From Propionispira raffinosivorans DSM 20765 (GTDB lineage Bacteria > Bacillota > Negativicutes > Selenomonadales > Selenomonadaceae), in the NCBI RefSeq assembly GCF_000381065.1, contig NZ_KB905841.1:68326-132325 (forward strand): a DNA stretch of 64,000 nt, written 5' to 3'. Under the pieces are notes generated by a model. It was not told the DNA's origin, made no database searches, and was given only the letters and a program-made list of their open reading frames with translations. The position numbers and the translations under genes were made by a program. Each line of letters opens with the position of its first letter. The stretch's first letter is position 1. Below are positions 35,097 to 45,009 of this stretch, piece after piece.

Positions 35097-36397
35097 TCAA
35101 TCAACTCCTTCGCACCAACTTCCAAGACTGAATTCGGTTCAAATAAAGAAAGCTGACGTCCTCCTGTAAGATCCGTTCCATAAAGTTTTGCTTCGCGCGC
35201 TGACATCATCGCCCGAAGTACTACCTGACGCGACATATCTAAGCCTGGCAGCTTACGCCCTCTGCAGCTGATAAAATATTGTGCTCGTTTCATCACGATC
35301 CCCAACTTTTTAAGCCCCTCAAAGCTTAATATACCACTGCGCCGTGCAGCAATGATCCTATGGGCGGAACGTACACCAATCCCTGGTACTCGCAATAAAT
35401 CTTCAAATGGAGCTCGATTAACATCCATCGGGAAAAACTCCATATGATGCAGTGCCCAATTGCATTTTGGATCAACATACGGATGAAAATTTTCGTTTTC
35501 CTCATCGAGCAGTTCTTTGGCGGCGAAGCCATAAAATCGAAGCAGCCAGTCTGCTTGATAGAGTCGATGTTCCCGCCATAGCGGCGGTTTGGTATCCAGG
35601 GATGGCAGCAATTGATCTTCCATCACTGGCATATATGCCGAAAAGAAAACTCGTTTTAAATTATAACTCCGATATAGACCTTCTGTAAGATTCAATATTT
35701 GCCGATCCGTTTCAGGAGATGCGCCAATAATCATTTGAGTACTTTGACCTGCTGGCGCAAATTTCGGTGCATGACGATATTTTACCAGATCATGACAATT
35801 TTCTTCAATTCGGCCTTTAATATAAGACATCGGTGTTAATATCGAATGTTTGGTTTTATCAGGTGCCAAAAGTTGCAAACTATGTTGTGATGGCATTTCT
35901 ATATTCACACTCATCCTGTCCGCGAGCATCCCCAGGCGAGCAATCAATAGACTATCTGCACCGGGAATGGCTTTCGCATGAATATATCCATTAAATTTAT
36001 ACTCTTCCCGCAAAATCCGTAATGTTTCAATCATTTGTTCGCAGGTATAGTCAGGACTCTGGATAACTCCTGAACTTAAAAATAAACCTTCAATATAATT
36101 ACGTCTGTAAAACTGGATTGCCAAATCAGCCAATTCCTTTGGTGTAAAAGCTGCTTTTTCTGTTTCAGCCGAACGACGGTTGACACAATATTTACAATCA
36201 TAGATACAGATATTCGTAAAAAGCACTTTCAAAAGGGATACACATCGTCCATCGCCAGCAAATGTATGGCAGATTCCACAAGCTGAAGCACTGCCGATAC
36301 CGCCGCGTACTGATTTTTTATCTACGCCGCTGGACGTACAGGCAGCATCATATTTGGCCGCATCACTCAAAATTTTCAATTTAGCAAATATATCCAC
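35075..36397 (-). CDS. radical-SAM DNA modification/repair protein (TIGR03916 type)
   Basis: 440 residues. The radical-SAM cluster motif is CIYDCKYC (CX3CX2C) near residue 65; a second Cys group lies ahead of it (SACGICHTFAGDGRCVSLLK). A helix-hairpin-helix near the C-terminus (LRVPGIGVRSAHRIIAARRS) provides DNA binding. Such proteins are predicted to use S-adenosylmethionine radical chemistry on damaged or modified DNA. Start is GTG at 36397 with GAGGAG nine bases upstream. It is first of the two-gene unit with TIGR03915. Confidence 0.9.
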   Translation of the reverse strand: MDIFAKLKILSDAAKYDAACTSSGVDKKSVRGGIGSASACGICHTFAGDGRCVSLLKVLFTNICIYDCKYCVNRRSAETEKAAFTPKELADLAIQFYRRNYIEGLFLSSGVIQSPDYTCEQMIETLRILREEYKFNGYIHAKAIPGADSLLIARLGMLADRMSVNIEMPSQHSLQLLAPDKTKHSILTPMSYIKGRIEENCHDLVKYRHAPKFAPAGQSTQMIIGASPETDRQILNLTEGLYRSYNLKRVFFSAYMPVMEDQLLPSLDTKPPLWREHRLYQADWLLRFYGFAAKELLDEENENFHPYVDPKCNWALHHMEFFPMDVNRAPFEDLLRVPGIGVRSAHRIIAARRSGILSFEGLKKLGIVMKRAQYFISCRGRKLPGLDMSRQVVLRAMMSAREAKLYGTDLTGGRQLSLFEPNSVLEVGAKELIECLPLPM

Positions 36398-36480
36398 ATT
36401 GCTCGCTCCTCATAGTACTTTATAAAATTAACTTAATCCATTATATATCAGAACACTAGTTCTAGTAAAGTGAAAAAATT

Positions 36481-36523
36481 TAAAACAGCTCTTGATTCAT
36501 AATAAATCAAGAGCTGTTTTTCT
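36481..36523 (-). terminator. terminator of the second chemoreceptor
   Basis: AAACAGCTCTTGATT and AATCAAGAGCTGTTT arms with T-rich flanks. Confidence 0.85.
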
Positions 36524-36533
36524 GTATTACTTT

Positions 36534-38558
36534 TTATATTTTAAACTGCTGTACTTCCTGTTGCAGCTTTTCTGCCATAGATGCAAGATTTTGGCTGGCA
36601 TTCGCAATATCTTGCATGGAAGCCGCCTGCTGCTCCGTCGCAGCTGACACAGTCTCTGATTGTTCAGCAGCATCTTTGCTTAAACCATCAATTTTTTGTA
36701 CATTCCCTACAATCAGTTCACTATTATTGGCCATATGTTCAATCGCTGCCGAGATATCCTGTGCCTGTGCAGATACTTCCTGAACAAAACCCACAATCTG
36801 GTGGAATGCTTCTCCGGTGGAGCCAACTACTTGTGTCCCAATCTTAACCTGTTGGCTGCCTTCGTTCATAGCCACAACTGCATTGTGTGTATCGTTTTGA
36901 ATTTCCATAATCAAATCAGAAATTTGTTTCGCGGCCATCTGTGAACCTTCAGCAAGTTTACGGACTTCTTCGGCAACCACCGCAAAGCCTCGTCCTGTCT
37001 CACCCGCCCGAGCTGCTTCAATAGCGGCATTCAGTGCCAGAAGATTTGTCTGCCCGGCTATGCCCGAAATGGTATCCACAATTTGCCCGATTTCTTTTGA
37101 TCTTTCGCCTAGCACCGTAACTACTTGAACGGAATCATTCGTTGCCTTTTCAATTCGATTCATCTGCTCAATCGCCTTGGTAACGCTTTCGCCGCCACTT
37201 TGTGCCACCGCTGCTGCATTACCACTTTTAGTCGCCGTTTCATTCGCATTTTTAGAAACATCGCGAATAGCCAAAGACAAATCCTCCACAGCAGTGGTCG
37301 TACCTTTCACTGCTGCAAGCTGCGTTGTCATGCCTTGTGCGATCGTAGCAATGGATGCTGCAACCTGGTCCGAGGCCTCTGATGACTGTTCTGATGTTGC
37401 GGTAAGCTCTTGTGAAGAAGCCGCCAGCGTCTGTGACGATTCACCAACAGCCTTCATCAAGCTGCGGACTTTCGTTCGCATGTCACGTATAGCCTGTGCT
37501 AACATACCAAATTCATCCCGTGTTGTAATGCGAGCTGGTTTCTCGGTAAAATCACCTTCGGCCATCTCATTCATTGTTTCAACCATGGTCTGAAGTGGTT
37601 TTACCAGTTTCTTTGCCGCAAACCAAATAACCAGAGAAATTAATAAGATTACGACAATAGAAAGCCCCATCATAATTAGTAAAATTTTATGCGCTGCAGC
37701 AAAAATTTCATCTTCATAGGAAACAGCAGCAACGCTCCAGCCCGCTGTCGGAATCGCTTCGAAAAAAGCAATCTTTTTTTCGCCAGATTCCGTTGTATAG
37801 CGATAAATACCACTTTGCCCCTCCAGCATTTTTGTCCCCAGCTGCCTGATTTCAGGATCTTCATCCTCACTGATTTTTTTCTTCATGATATAGTCATCAC
37901 TTGGATGAACAACAAAGGTGCCATCTTGCGCAATTAAGATGCCATACCCCTTGTCGCCGATTTTCAGGTTTTGTACTTTTTGAGCGATGGCTTCAACATA
38001 AATAGCTGCCAAAACCATACCAATATTTTTATTGCTGTTATCTTTAATTAATGAAATTGCATTTACAATCGTTTTCCCTGTAGCTTGTGAAACAACGGGT
38101 GCTGACATAAATGATTTTTTTTGCCCTTGCATCGTTTCTTTATACCAAGCTTTATCCCCAACTGACATCAATTTTGGTCCGGCAGCAGCCTGTCCCCATA
38201 AAACTCCTGAATTGTCAAAATACCCCCAACTTACACTGTCGTATGTATTTGGCAATTTTTCCTGCATTAGTTGAAAACGATGTTCATTATTTTTCGTTGC
38301 TGTAACCGGATCGGCAACAGCATTACGAGCCGCCGGATTTGATGCGGCAGTTTGCGTTTCAAACAGCCTTGCATCGAGCCATGCATCAATATTTTCCGCT
38401 ACCTCTTTTGTTTCACGCTGTGATCCACCCAATAATTCCGTTTCAAGGACTACATCTACATATTTGTATGAAACAAACGATAAAAGAAGGAATCCTAAAA
38501 TAGTAACAGGTAAAATGAATAACAGCACTTTTCCTTTAAAAGATATATCTTTAAACAT
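36534..38558 (-). CDS. methyl-accepting chemotaxis protein
   Basis: 674 residues: TM1 (about 10-32), double-Cache domain ([39 protein letters not shown]), TM2 near 300, HAMP, and a signalling domain with hairpin tip [23 protein letters not shown] at 38558 is chosen where the typical [11 protein letters not shown]-terminus starts. Upstream, TAAA and CGGATAG 16 bases later could be a flagellar-sigma promoter, weakly supported. It is a second, distinct receptor from the one at 26668. Confidence 0.9.
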   Translation of the reverse strand: MFKDISFKGKVLLFILPVTILGFLLLSFVSYKYVDVVLETELLGGSQRETKEVAENIDAWLDARLFETQTAASNPAARNAVADPVTATKNNEHRFQLMQEKLPNTYDSVSWGYFDNSGVLWGQAAAGPKLMSVGDKAWYKETMQGQKKSFMSAPVVSQATGKTIVNAISLIKDNSNKNIGMVLAAIYVEAIAQKVQNLKIGDKGYGILIAQDGTFVVHPSDDYIMKKKISEDEDPEIRQLGTKMLEGQSGIYRYTTESGEKKIAFFEAIPTAGWSVAAVSYEDEIFAAAHKILLIMMGLSIVVILLISLVIWFAAKKLVKPLQTMVETMNEMAEGDFTEKPARITTRDEFGMLAQAIRDMRTKVRSLMKAVGESSQTLAASSQELTATSEQSSEASDQVAASIATIAQGMTTQLAAVKGTTTAVEDLSLAIRDVSKNANETATKSGNAAAVAQSGGESVTKAIEQMNRIEKATNDSVQVVTVLGERSKEIGQIVDTISGIAGQTNLLALNAAIEAARAGETGRGFAVVAEEVRKLAEGSQMAAKQISDLIMEIQNDTHNAVVAMNEGSQQVKIGTQVVGSTGEAFHQIVGFVQEVSAQAQDISAAIEHMANNSELIVGNVQKIDGLSKDAAEQSETVSAATEQQAASMQDIANASQNLASMAEKLQQEVQQFKI

Positions 38559-38696
38559 AGATTTTCCATCCTTCCCTGAACAGCATAATCTAAAAAATAG
38601 TTTTGGTTCTTGGTGCAAAACTATATATAATGCATTGAAGCAGCCTATCCGTCTGCCATGTAGAATATTTAATGCCACTTAATCTATGATTGTATT

Positions 38697-39248
38697 TTAT
38701 TTGTTTATATCAACCTTTCCCTTGAAAATCATTTCATGTCCATTATAACCAATAAATCCTCCACTGTGTTTCTGCAAGTAAACGATCTGGTTTGCATATA
38801 ATGGTTTGATGAATTTCATTTCCAGCGAGTTAATATCACCAAAATAATCAGCCAAAGTCCGCAGTAAGAACAGCCCCTGCACAATCGGTTGATCCGTTAA
38901 GTGAATCGGATTGGTATCATCGGCTTCTTTGGAAAAATCATAGATGGCTTCCTTGGTGAAACTCCGCCAAACCTGTACATCTTTTGGCATACTATGATGA
39001 CCCGGCAACACTAAATTTTCTGTTGCGTGCAAGAATAAGGTGATGCGAAGTCTAGCCAGAACAATCTCATTATCGTATAAGTCTATAATAATCAAAACAA
39101 ACTTCGCTTTTTCTTTTTCAACCATCATATTCGTATGTGTGCCTTTGCCGACTAAATTTCCATATCGCTCAAATTTTGCTTTCGCAATATAAGGCTCTGT
39201 ATATTGTTCTCCATGCAATGAAGACAATGCTCGTATCAATCGTATCAT
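38697..39248 (-). CDS. MaoC-like hot-dog fold protein
   Basis: 183 residues. SKEADDTNPIHLTDQPIVQG is the hydratase-2 motif in which Asp and His act on (R)-3-hydroxyacyl or enoyl thioesters. The rest (LRTLADYFGDINSLEMKFIK) fits the hot-dog helix and strands. Expected reaction: reversible hydration of an acyl-CoA or acyl-ACP. ATG at 39248 has AAGGGG seven bases upstream. No acyl-CoA genes are adjacent, so the pathway is unknown. Confidence 0.75.
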   Translation of the reverse strand: MIRLIRALSSLHGEQYTEPYIAKAKFERYGNLVGKGTHTNMMVEKEKAKFVLIIIDLYDNEIVLARLRITLFLHATENLVLPGHHSMPKDVQVWRSFTKEAIYDFSKEADDTNPIHLTDQPIVQGLFLLRTLADYFGDINSLEMKFIKPLYANQIVYLQKHSGGFIGYNGHEMIFKGKVDINK

Positions 39249-39347
39249 CAATAGCCCCTTCTTTTATGACCTATTTTATCATACGCAAATTTTCGAAGCG
39301 AAGTTTATAAACATGCCTACTGGACTCAGTAAATAGAATGATTCATT

Positions 39348-40409
39348 TCAATTGGTGTCAGCTTTAACTTTATTAGAAATGAACTCCGCTTCATGTTCAA
39401 GTGTCTTTGCTTCTTTCAAAAACTCATTTGCTTCTTTTAATGGTTTCACATCTTTATTATCAAGCCAAAGTGCATATTTTTCACAGTAGCCGATTCGCAA
39501 ATCACATATTTTAAGGCGTAATCGCTGCAATGTTTGTGCCGCTTCTGGAACGTCAATTTTATGTAGCGCTTCCATTCGTTCATTCCAATCAAGCAGAAGC
39601 TCCTCTTTAACAATTTTTTTGAGATCCATTCGTACGTTCTCATTACCCAAATTACTAGTTAGTAAAATTGTTTTCATTTTTTGCTCAATATCAAACACGT
39701 TTTTATCATGATTTGCCATTAAAACTTGCGTTGTGTCAATATAGGCTTTCATTTGTTGACGCCGGGCATCGGACAATAAAACAATATATTCTTTGAAATT
39801 TTTTATTTCCGTGATTCGCCAGATTCCATTCTCTGTTTTTTTCATTAAAAGTTCTAACACAAACGGAGCATTGGCCTCTCGATCGAAAATTTTAAGACCA
39901 ACGACAGCACTGTCATCTGCTTCATCCATTTTAGTATATTCAATACTTTCAAATTGCATATCTTTGATACCTGATTTGCTTAAAATCATATCCGAATCAA
40001 TCGGAATCCCCTGATCTACAACTTTTGATGCATCATCATCCCATTTTCCCGATTCAATATAATGATTAATACTGCCCTTAAAAGCTGCTACGATCGGGGC
40101 TTTAAACATTTTAGCAAACCCACTTAATGCTACTTTCGCTTCCTCCGGCATAGGGCGTTCGGTTTCAATCAGCCCTTCCATCATCGCATCACAAGCCTTT
40201 GTTAATGTACTATCCATATCCACGTATTTTTGAAATTTAACCATATCATGTTTTACTGCTGCTTCTTGAATCATTTTCAGTGAATATTCCGGTGTTTTTG
40301 TATAATATGAAAAATACCAGAATAAAGTCCCTGCAAATACTGCCAGAATTGCGGTTCCAGCGGCCAATAACTTAACTTTTGTCTGCATCGACAATGACCA
40401 TCTTTCCAT
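39348..40409 (-). CDS. membrane-anchored protein, unknown function
   Basis: 353 residues. A single N-terminal membrane helix (VKLLAAGTAILAVFAGTLF) is followed by a region that begins KTPEYSLKMIQEAAVKHDMV and resembles DUF2939-type anchored domains, then a mixed region with IENFK-like strands and a long helical C-terminus. ATG at 40409 follows CGAGGGAG. The function is unknown. It could be extracytoplasmic given the signal-anchor. Confidence 0.6.
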   Translation of the reverse strand: MERWSLSMQTKVKLLAAGTAILAVFAGTLFWYFSYYTKTPEYSLKMIQEAAVKHDMVKFQKYVDMDSTLTKACDAMMEGLIETERPMPEEAKVALSGFAKMFKAPIVAAFKGSINHYIESGKWDDDASKVVDQGIPIDSDMILSKSGIKDMQFESIEYTKMDEADDSAVVGLKIFDREANAPFVLELLMKKTENGIWRITEIKNFKEYIVLLSDARRQQMKAYIDTTQVLMANHDKNVFDIEQKMKTILLTSNLGNENVRMDLKKIVKEELLLDWNERMEALHKIDVPEAAQTLQRLRLKICDLRIGYCEKYALWLDNKDVKPLKEANEFLKEAKTLEHEAEFISNKVKADTN

Positions 40410-40591
40410 CGCTTTCATCTCCCTCGGAAGAAACTTTACCAATAAAATAGTTCCTTGGATTTCCTCTACCATTTATAATTATGCCACTAGATATCTTCCC
40501 GATGCAAGCGGTTAAAACCTTCTCAATTGAGAAAATATATTTAATTTATCCAGAGAAATACAAAGAGCCTGTAGTACCGCACATAAAAGTA

Positions 40592-40645
40592 TAAAAACAA
40601 GCGTGTATTTCATCTCGCTGAGATAAAATACACGCTTATACTTTA
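40592..40645 (-). terminator. terminator of the POT transporter gene
   Basis: AAGCGTGTATTT...AAATACACGCTT hairpin with TTTTTAT on the minus strand. Confidence 0.8.
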
Positions 40646-40670
40646 CTTGGTTCGCAAAATGAATTGAGAC

Positions 40671-42137
40671 TTAATTTTCTACACGATCTTTTTTATTGAT
40701 CAAACGATTCAATGTTGGTACAGTTGCAATCATAAGAATAGCAATCACAACCGTGACGATCCCTATTTCATTAAATACGTTTGCATAAATTGGCAATGTA
40801 ACCAATGGATCAACGACACTTTTCGGTACAGTTGTAAGTGTAGCTACCCAGCCACCAATAACCGCTGCAATCGCTGTTGTCAAAAACCAGGCTCCCATTA
40901 GAAAACCAATCATCCGTTGTGGTACCAGTTTAGAAATCATCGATAATCCCAATCCGCTGATCAAAAGTTCTCCCATACTTTGAAAAAAATAGGAAGCCAC
41001 CAACCACCAAACCGATACAATGCCCTGTGCATTCGCAAATTTCGCCGAAAATCCTAAAATCAAAAAACTAATTGCACATAAACACATGCCAAAAGCAAAT
41101 TTCCCTGGCATTGACATATCCTGGTCTTTTTTACCAAAATGTGTGTATAACCAGGCTAGTATTGGACTCGCCAGCATAATCCAAAATGGATTCAAGGTCT
41201 GGAAAACTTCCGGATCATTGATTGTCATTCCCAAAAGCGAATGTTCAACATTCTTTATAGCAAAAAAATTCAAAGATGTTGGCATTTGCTGATATAACGT
41301 AAAAAAGACAATCGCTTCAATGATCAAAACAAAAGCAGCAATCAGTTTACTGCGTTCAGCACCTTTTGCTTCAAAAATCATCTTAAAAAATACTAAAAAT
41401 ACCCCTGTACCAACGATTGCCAAAAACCAGTGCGCCACCGTTAAATTTGTCAGCATCCAAGCTGATACAAAAATCGCCAGTAAAAGCCCCAACACAACCA
41501 CAGCAAATTTCCGCATTGACAGTGGTTCTTTACCAACTGGTGAATCAAGCCCTTTTACCAAGCGCCGGAAAAAGATAAAATTAAGAATTGCAATTACAAG
41601 GCCAGCGGCACAAATGCCAAAACCAAGATCCAGCCCATAGCTTCCGCCAACAATTGGCACCAGAATCATCGAAAAAAACGACCCCACATTAACTGCCATA
41701 TAATACATTGTAAAAGCACTATCGAGCTGTGCTTCATTATTTTGATACACTTTCGATAATAAACTCGATGGATTTGCCTTAAAAATCCCATTACCACAAG
41801 CAACAAACCCCAATGCCAGGAACACCATACTCTTATCACTGCCAGCAATAGCCATCAAAGTGTAGCCTAACATTAAAGTTACGGCACCTAATAAGATTGT
41901 TCGCTGCGTTCCGAGCACCTTATCTCCGATATAGCCGCCAATCGATACATAACCATACACCATGGCACTAAAAGCCCCAAAGACTACGAAAGATTCTGCA
42001 TCATCCATACCTAAACTTTTAACAAAAAAAGAAGCTAATACTGCCTGTAGACCATAATAACCAAACCGTTCCCAAAACTCTAAGAAAAAAATCATATTAA
42101 AAGCCTTCGGATGACCTGCTTTTTGAACTGTTTCCAT
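40671..42137 (-). CDS. POT family proton-dependent oligopeptide transporter
   Basis: 488 residues, about fourteen membrane segments. The PTR2 signature is FFLEFWERFGYYGLQAVLAS (ExxERFxYY) and YVSIGGYIGDKVLGTQRTIL; FKANPSSLLSKVYQ is the second conserved motif (PTR family). Uses the proton gradient to import di- and tripeptides. GTAGGAG precedes the ATG. Alone in its transcript. Confidence 0.92.
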   Translation of the reverse strand: METVQKAGHPKAFNMIFFLEFWERFGYYGLQAVLASFFVKSLGMDDAESFVVFGAFSAMVYGYVSIGGYIGDKVLGTQRTILLGAVTLMLGYTLMAIAGSDKSMVFLALGFVACGNGIFKANPSSLLSKVYQNNEAQLDSAFTMYYMAVNVGSFFSMILVPIVGGSYGLDLGFGICAAGLVIAILNFIFFRRLVKGLDSPVGKEPLSMRKFAVVVLGLLLAIFVSAWMLTNLTVAHWFLAIVGTGVFLVFFKMIFEAKGAERSKLIAAFVLIIEAIVFFTLYQQMPTSLNFFAIKNVEHSLLGMTINDPEVFQTLNPFWIMLASPILAWLYTHFGKKDQDMSMPGKFAFGMCLCAISFLILGFSAKFANAQGIVSVWWLVASYFFQSMGELLISGLGLSMISKLVPQRMIGFLMGAWFLTTAIAAVIGGWVATLTTVPKSVVDPLVTLPIYANVFNEIGIVTVVIAILMIATVPTLNRLINKKDRVEN

Positions 42138-42180
42138 TTATTCGCTCTCCTACTCCCATAAATTTCTCCTGCCAGAGGAC

Positions 42181-42186
42181 ATTATA
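42181..42186 (-). promoter_or_regulatory. -10 element of the peptide transporter
   Basis: TATAAT on the minus strand 44 bases before the start codon, TTTATT 17 bases upstream of it. The rest of 42138-42420 is AT-rich with no other feature. Confidence 0.45.
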
Positions 42187-42420
42187 GCACTATATTTTTA
42201 TATAATAAAGGACTAAATTGTTTTTTTACAAAATATTTCTTCTTGATTTTATTAAGTCCGTAAACAAAAAACATTTATATTACAATACAAATCTATATAT
42301 ATTTTTAAGAATAATAATCCATTATCAGTGTACTTTTATATTTAAATTATTTTTTTGTGATTTTTATGTATAAACGACTCCATTATGTATAGGATATTGC
42401 TTTTTGTAAAATTGTACATA

Positions 42421-42452
42421 AAAAAAACCGGCTCACTAACGAGTCGGTTTTT
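42421..42452 (-). terminator. terminator of the DGC-PDE operon
   Basis: AAAACCGGCTC / GAGTCGGTTTT hairpin, T-run on the minus strand. Confidence 0.8.
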
Positions 42453-42458
42453 CCATAT

Positions 42459-43718
42459 TTAAGCAAATCTTTCATTTTCTTTTACCGCCAGCCTAGTATC
42501 AACTAATAACACGGCATCATCATAATGATCAAATAGACTTTTTAGGACATTTCCATCAATTTTGTTTTGCTTTACCATATTGGTCATGATATCCTGCACT
42601 TTTTGCTTTGGTAAACTCTCACGATAAGGACGCGTCTCAGTAAGAGCAACAAAAATATCCGCTACAGCCAAAATTCGTGATCCCAAAGACAAATCTTTAC
42701 CGCCAATACGAAATGGATACCCTTGTCCATCTAATGTTTCATGGTGATAGGCTGCCCATTGGGCAATAACTTCAAAATGATCAATCTGTTCTAATATGCG
42801 ATACGTATAATAGGTATGCTGTCGAACAATCACGACTTCTTCTGCCGTCAATTTACCCGGTTTCTCCAAAATAGCATTTGGGACCGCTAATTTCCCCAAG
42901 TCATGCAGTAATCCGGCAATTTCCATGCTTTTCACATCATCTTCACTAAAACCTTCAAGTTTAGCTAAAAAAACAGCCGTTTTCGTCACACTCCGTGAAT
43001 GATGCGCCGTAAATTTACTAATTTTATCAATTATTTTGGCAAAAATATTTGCAATTTGAATGGCATCATCGGAAGAATAGCGAGCAGATCCATAAACATC
43101 CAAGGTTTTAAAGAAATTTTCATAATAACTGGCATTGACTAGATCAAGCCAAAAGCTCTCCGCTTGCATAATTTCGTGAGCCGCTTTCACTAATAATGGA
43201 TCAAAGACAATCCCGCTTGATCGATCAATGGATTCCAATATCTTTTCCCGTTGGGCAAAAATTGATTGATTATGATGGATCAGAATTTGTACTCGATCCG
43301 CTAAATGAATGATCCGGCTTACTAATGGAATCTGCGACCCCTGCAGCCCGCTTTTATTTCCACCACACCAGTAATCATGGTGATAGCGGATGCTCTGTGC
43401 CAAGTATCCCAGCTGCGGTGAATCTTTCAACAACAAATAGCCTGCTTCAGCATGTGCTCCCAGGCTTCTTTTTTCAAACGTATCCGTCTGCTGTATTTTT
43501 TGCCGCTCATCCCAGCTGGACGCAGCTCCAATATCATGCAGCAACGCCGCAAAAACCAACGTACGCTGCTCCGTGGCATTCATTAAGATCTGATCGGCAA
43601 TTTTCTTGCAAATCATAGCCGTCTGCCAATGATGTCTCGACATTCCATTAATCGATAACTCTAATGCCATCGACAAGGCTTTGACTAAATTCACAGGATG
43701 TATATCAAAAAAGCGCAT
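42459..43718 (-). CDS. tandem HD / HD-GYP domain protein
   Basis: 419 residues. Two HD domains: the first has AALLHDIGAASSWDE and YHHDYWCGGN; the second has GLLHDLGKLAVPN and YHHETLDGQGYPF, the HD-GYP motif of c-di-GMP phosphodiesterases. The first domain carries similar His/Asp residues but lacks GYP, so only the second is predicted active. It lies 55 bases after the diguanylate cyclase gene on the same transcript, under the c-di-GMP riboswitch at 44806-44893. The ATG at 43718 follows GGAAGAGG. Confidence 0.85.
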   Translation of the reverse strand: MRFFDIHPVNLVKALSMALELSINGMSRHHWQTAMICKKIADQILMNATEQRTLVFAALLHDIGAASSWDERQKIQQTDTFEKRSLGAHAEAGYLLLKDSPQLGYLAQSIRYHHDYWCGGNKSGLQGSQIPLVSRIIHLADRVQILIHHNQSIFAQREKILESIDRSSGIVFDPLLVKAAHEIMQAESFWLDLVNASYYENFFKTLDVYGSARYSSDDAIQIANIFAKIIDKISKFTAHHSRSVTKTAVFLAKLEGFSEDDVKSMEIAGLLHDLGKLAVPNAILEKPGKLTAEEVVIVRQHTYYTYRILEQIDHFEVIAQWAAYHHETLDGQGYPFRIGGKDLSLGSRILAVADIFVALTETRPYRESLPKQKVQDIMTNMVKQNKIDGNVLKSLFDHYDDAVLLVDTRLAVKENERFA

Positions 43719-43773
43719 AGTATGTCCTCTTCCAAAACAGAAACATGTTAAAATTAGTTAGGAGCACAAACGC

Positions 43774-44721
43774 TTATGTACGTGGACGCAATGAACGAGA
43801 TTTCTTAAAGTCTGTATCCAAAAAGACCTGATATGCATTTCGTCCATTGTTTTTCACTTTATATAAAGCTAAATCCGCCATCTCGACCAACTCTTTTTGT
43901 CCGCCCGTAATCATCGGTATCGTCGAAGCAATCCCTGTACTTACGGTAATATATGTATCAACGGGGGATTTTTCATTTTCAATTTTCAATGCTGCAATAT
44001 TATTTTGGATGCGCTGCGCAATACAAACCGCCCCTTGCTGCGGCGTTGCTGGTAGAATAACCATAAATTCTTCACCACCATAACGTGCGACCACATCTCC
44101 GGCACGAAGGCTTGACTTTTGCAATGCTTCCGCTACCATACATAAGCATTGATCTCCTGCTACATGTCCATAGAAATCATTATATTTTTTAAAATAGTCG
44201 ATGTCAATCAATAAGGCAGATAAAACTTCCCCTTTACGCAATGAACCATGCCATTCTTTTTTTAAGGCCTCATCCAAATAACGCCTATTAAATATGCCCG
44301 TTAACGCATCACGAAAGGAAAATTTCTCCAAAATATCCCTTTGGTTTTTTAGTGCTAAATGATTTTTGATACGAGCTTTAATCACCAAAGGATGAATTGG
44401 TCTAATAATATAATCAACGGCTCCGAGTTCCAGCCCTTTTGTTTCATTTTGACTTTCTCCGCGACCTGACAAAAAAATCACAGGAATTTTTTTCGTGGCA
44501 GGATTTGCTTTCAGTTTCCGGCAAACCTCATAGCCATCCATATCAGGCATAACAACATCCAATATAATCAAATCAATTTTTGTTGATTTTACATATTCTA
44601 AACATTCTTTACCTGATCGTGCTGTAACTACCTCATAATCCTCACATAAAATATCTTCAATAATTTTCGCATTAAAATATACATCATCAACAATAAGAAT
44701 CGTTTGCTTTTCTAAATCCAT
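43774..44721 (-). CDS. response-regulator diguanylate cyclase (REC-GGDEF)
   Basis: 315 residues. Receiver domain: phospho-accepting D55 in LIILDVVMPDMDG; the usual Lys before Pro is Arg (DYIIRPIHP). GGDEF domain: GGEEF at 215-219, with the inhibitory RxxD site RAGD five residues before it. It should make c-di-GMP from two GTP and be product-inhibited. No cognate kinase is adjacent. The start is the ATG at 44721 after GGGAAGGG. The transcript starts with a GEMM-I riboswitch. Confidence 0.92.
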   Translation of the reverse strand: MDLEKQTILIVDDVYFNAKIIEDILCEDYEVVTARSGKECLEYVKSTKIDLIILDVVMPDMDGYEVCRKLKANPATKKIPVIFLSGRGESQNETKGLELGAVDYIIRPIHPLVIKARIKNHLALKNQRDILEKFSFRDALTGIFNRRYLDEALKKEWHGSLRKGEVLSALLIDIDYFKKYNDFYGHVAGDQCLCMVAEALQKSSLRAGDVVARYGGEEFMVILPATPQQGAVCIAQRIQNNIAALKIENEKSPVDTYITVSTGIASTIPMITGGQKELVEMADLALYKVKNNGRNAYQVFLDTDFKKSRSLRPRT

Positions 44722-44771
44722 ATTTCCCTTCCCACTTTCTTAATCAAGAGATCCACTCATCTTTATATACT

Positions 44772-44823
44772 ATAAAAGACCGCCAGATTACACCATAACA
44801 CATCCTGATGCAACCTGGCAGTC
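44772..44823 (-). terminator. riboswitch expression platform terminator
   Basis: GACTGCCAGGTT (44823-44812, minus strand) pairs with AATCTGGCGGTC (44790-44779), followed by TTTTATAG. The first arm overlaps the 3' end of the aptamer, so aptamer and terminator cannot both form. Confidence 0.8.
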
Positions 44824-44893
44824 ATAGACTTATAATATCTTTAGACCCACGGCTTTGCGTCCCTATTTTTCAATAGGTTTGCTATTTGGAAAA
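44806..44893 (-). ncRNA. GEMM-I cyclic-di-GMP riboswitch
   Basis: On the minus strand GCAAACC (44882-44876), a CCTAT/ATAGG helix capped by UGAAAA, then GGGACGCAAAGCC (44863-44851), GGGTCTAA (44848-44841) and CTGCCAGGTTGC (44821-44810). These are the conserved core blocks of the GEMM-I (cyclic-di-GMP-I) aptamer. Because its 3' arm is the 5' arm of the terminator, ligand binding should prevent termination (ON switch). It precedes a gene that makes c-di-GMP and one that degrades it. Confidence 0.93.
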
Positions 44894-44915
44894 CAACGAT
44901 TATTTTTAATTATAT

Positions 44916-44951
44916 ATAGACATTCTACAATACAATATAAACAATGTCTAT
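44916..44951. repeat. inverted repeat in the riboswitch promoter region
   Basis: ATAGACATT (44916-44924) and AATGTCTAT (44943-44951) flank 18 bases; a TATAAT-like element sits beside it on the minus strand, so it may be an operator. Confidence 0.5.
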
Positions 44952-45009
44952 TGAAATACAATTGAAAACTATATGAGTCTTCGCCCTTATCCCCAAAACA
45001 ATACCGTGT

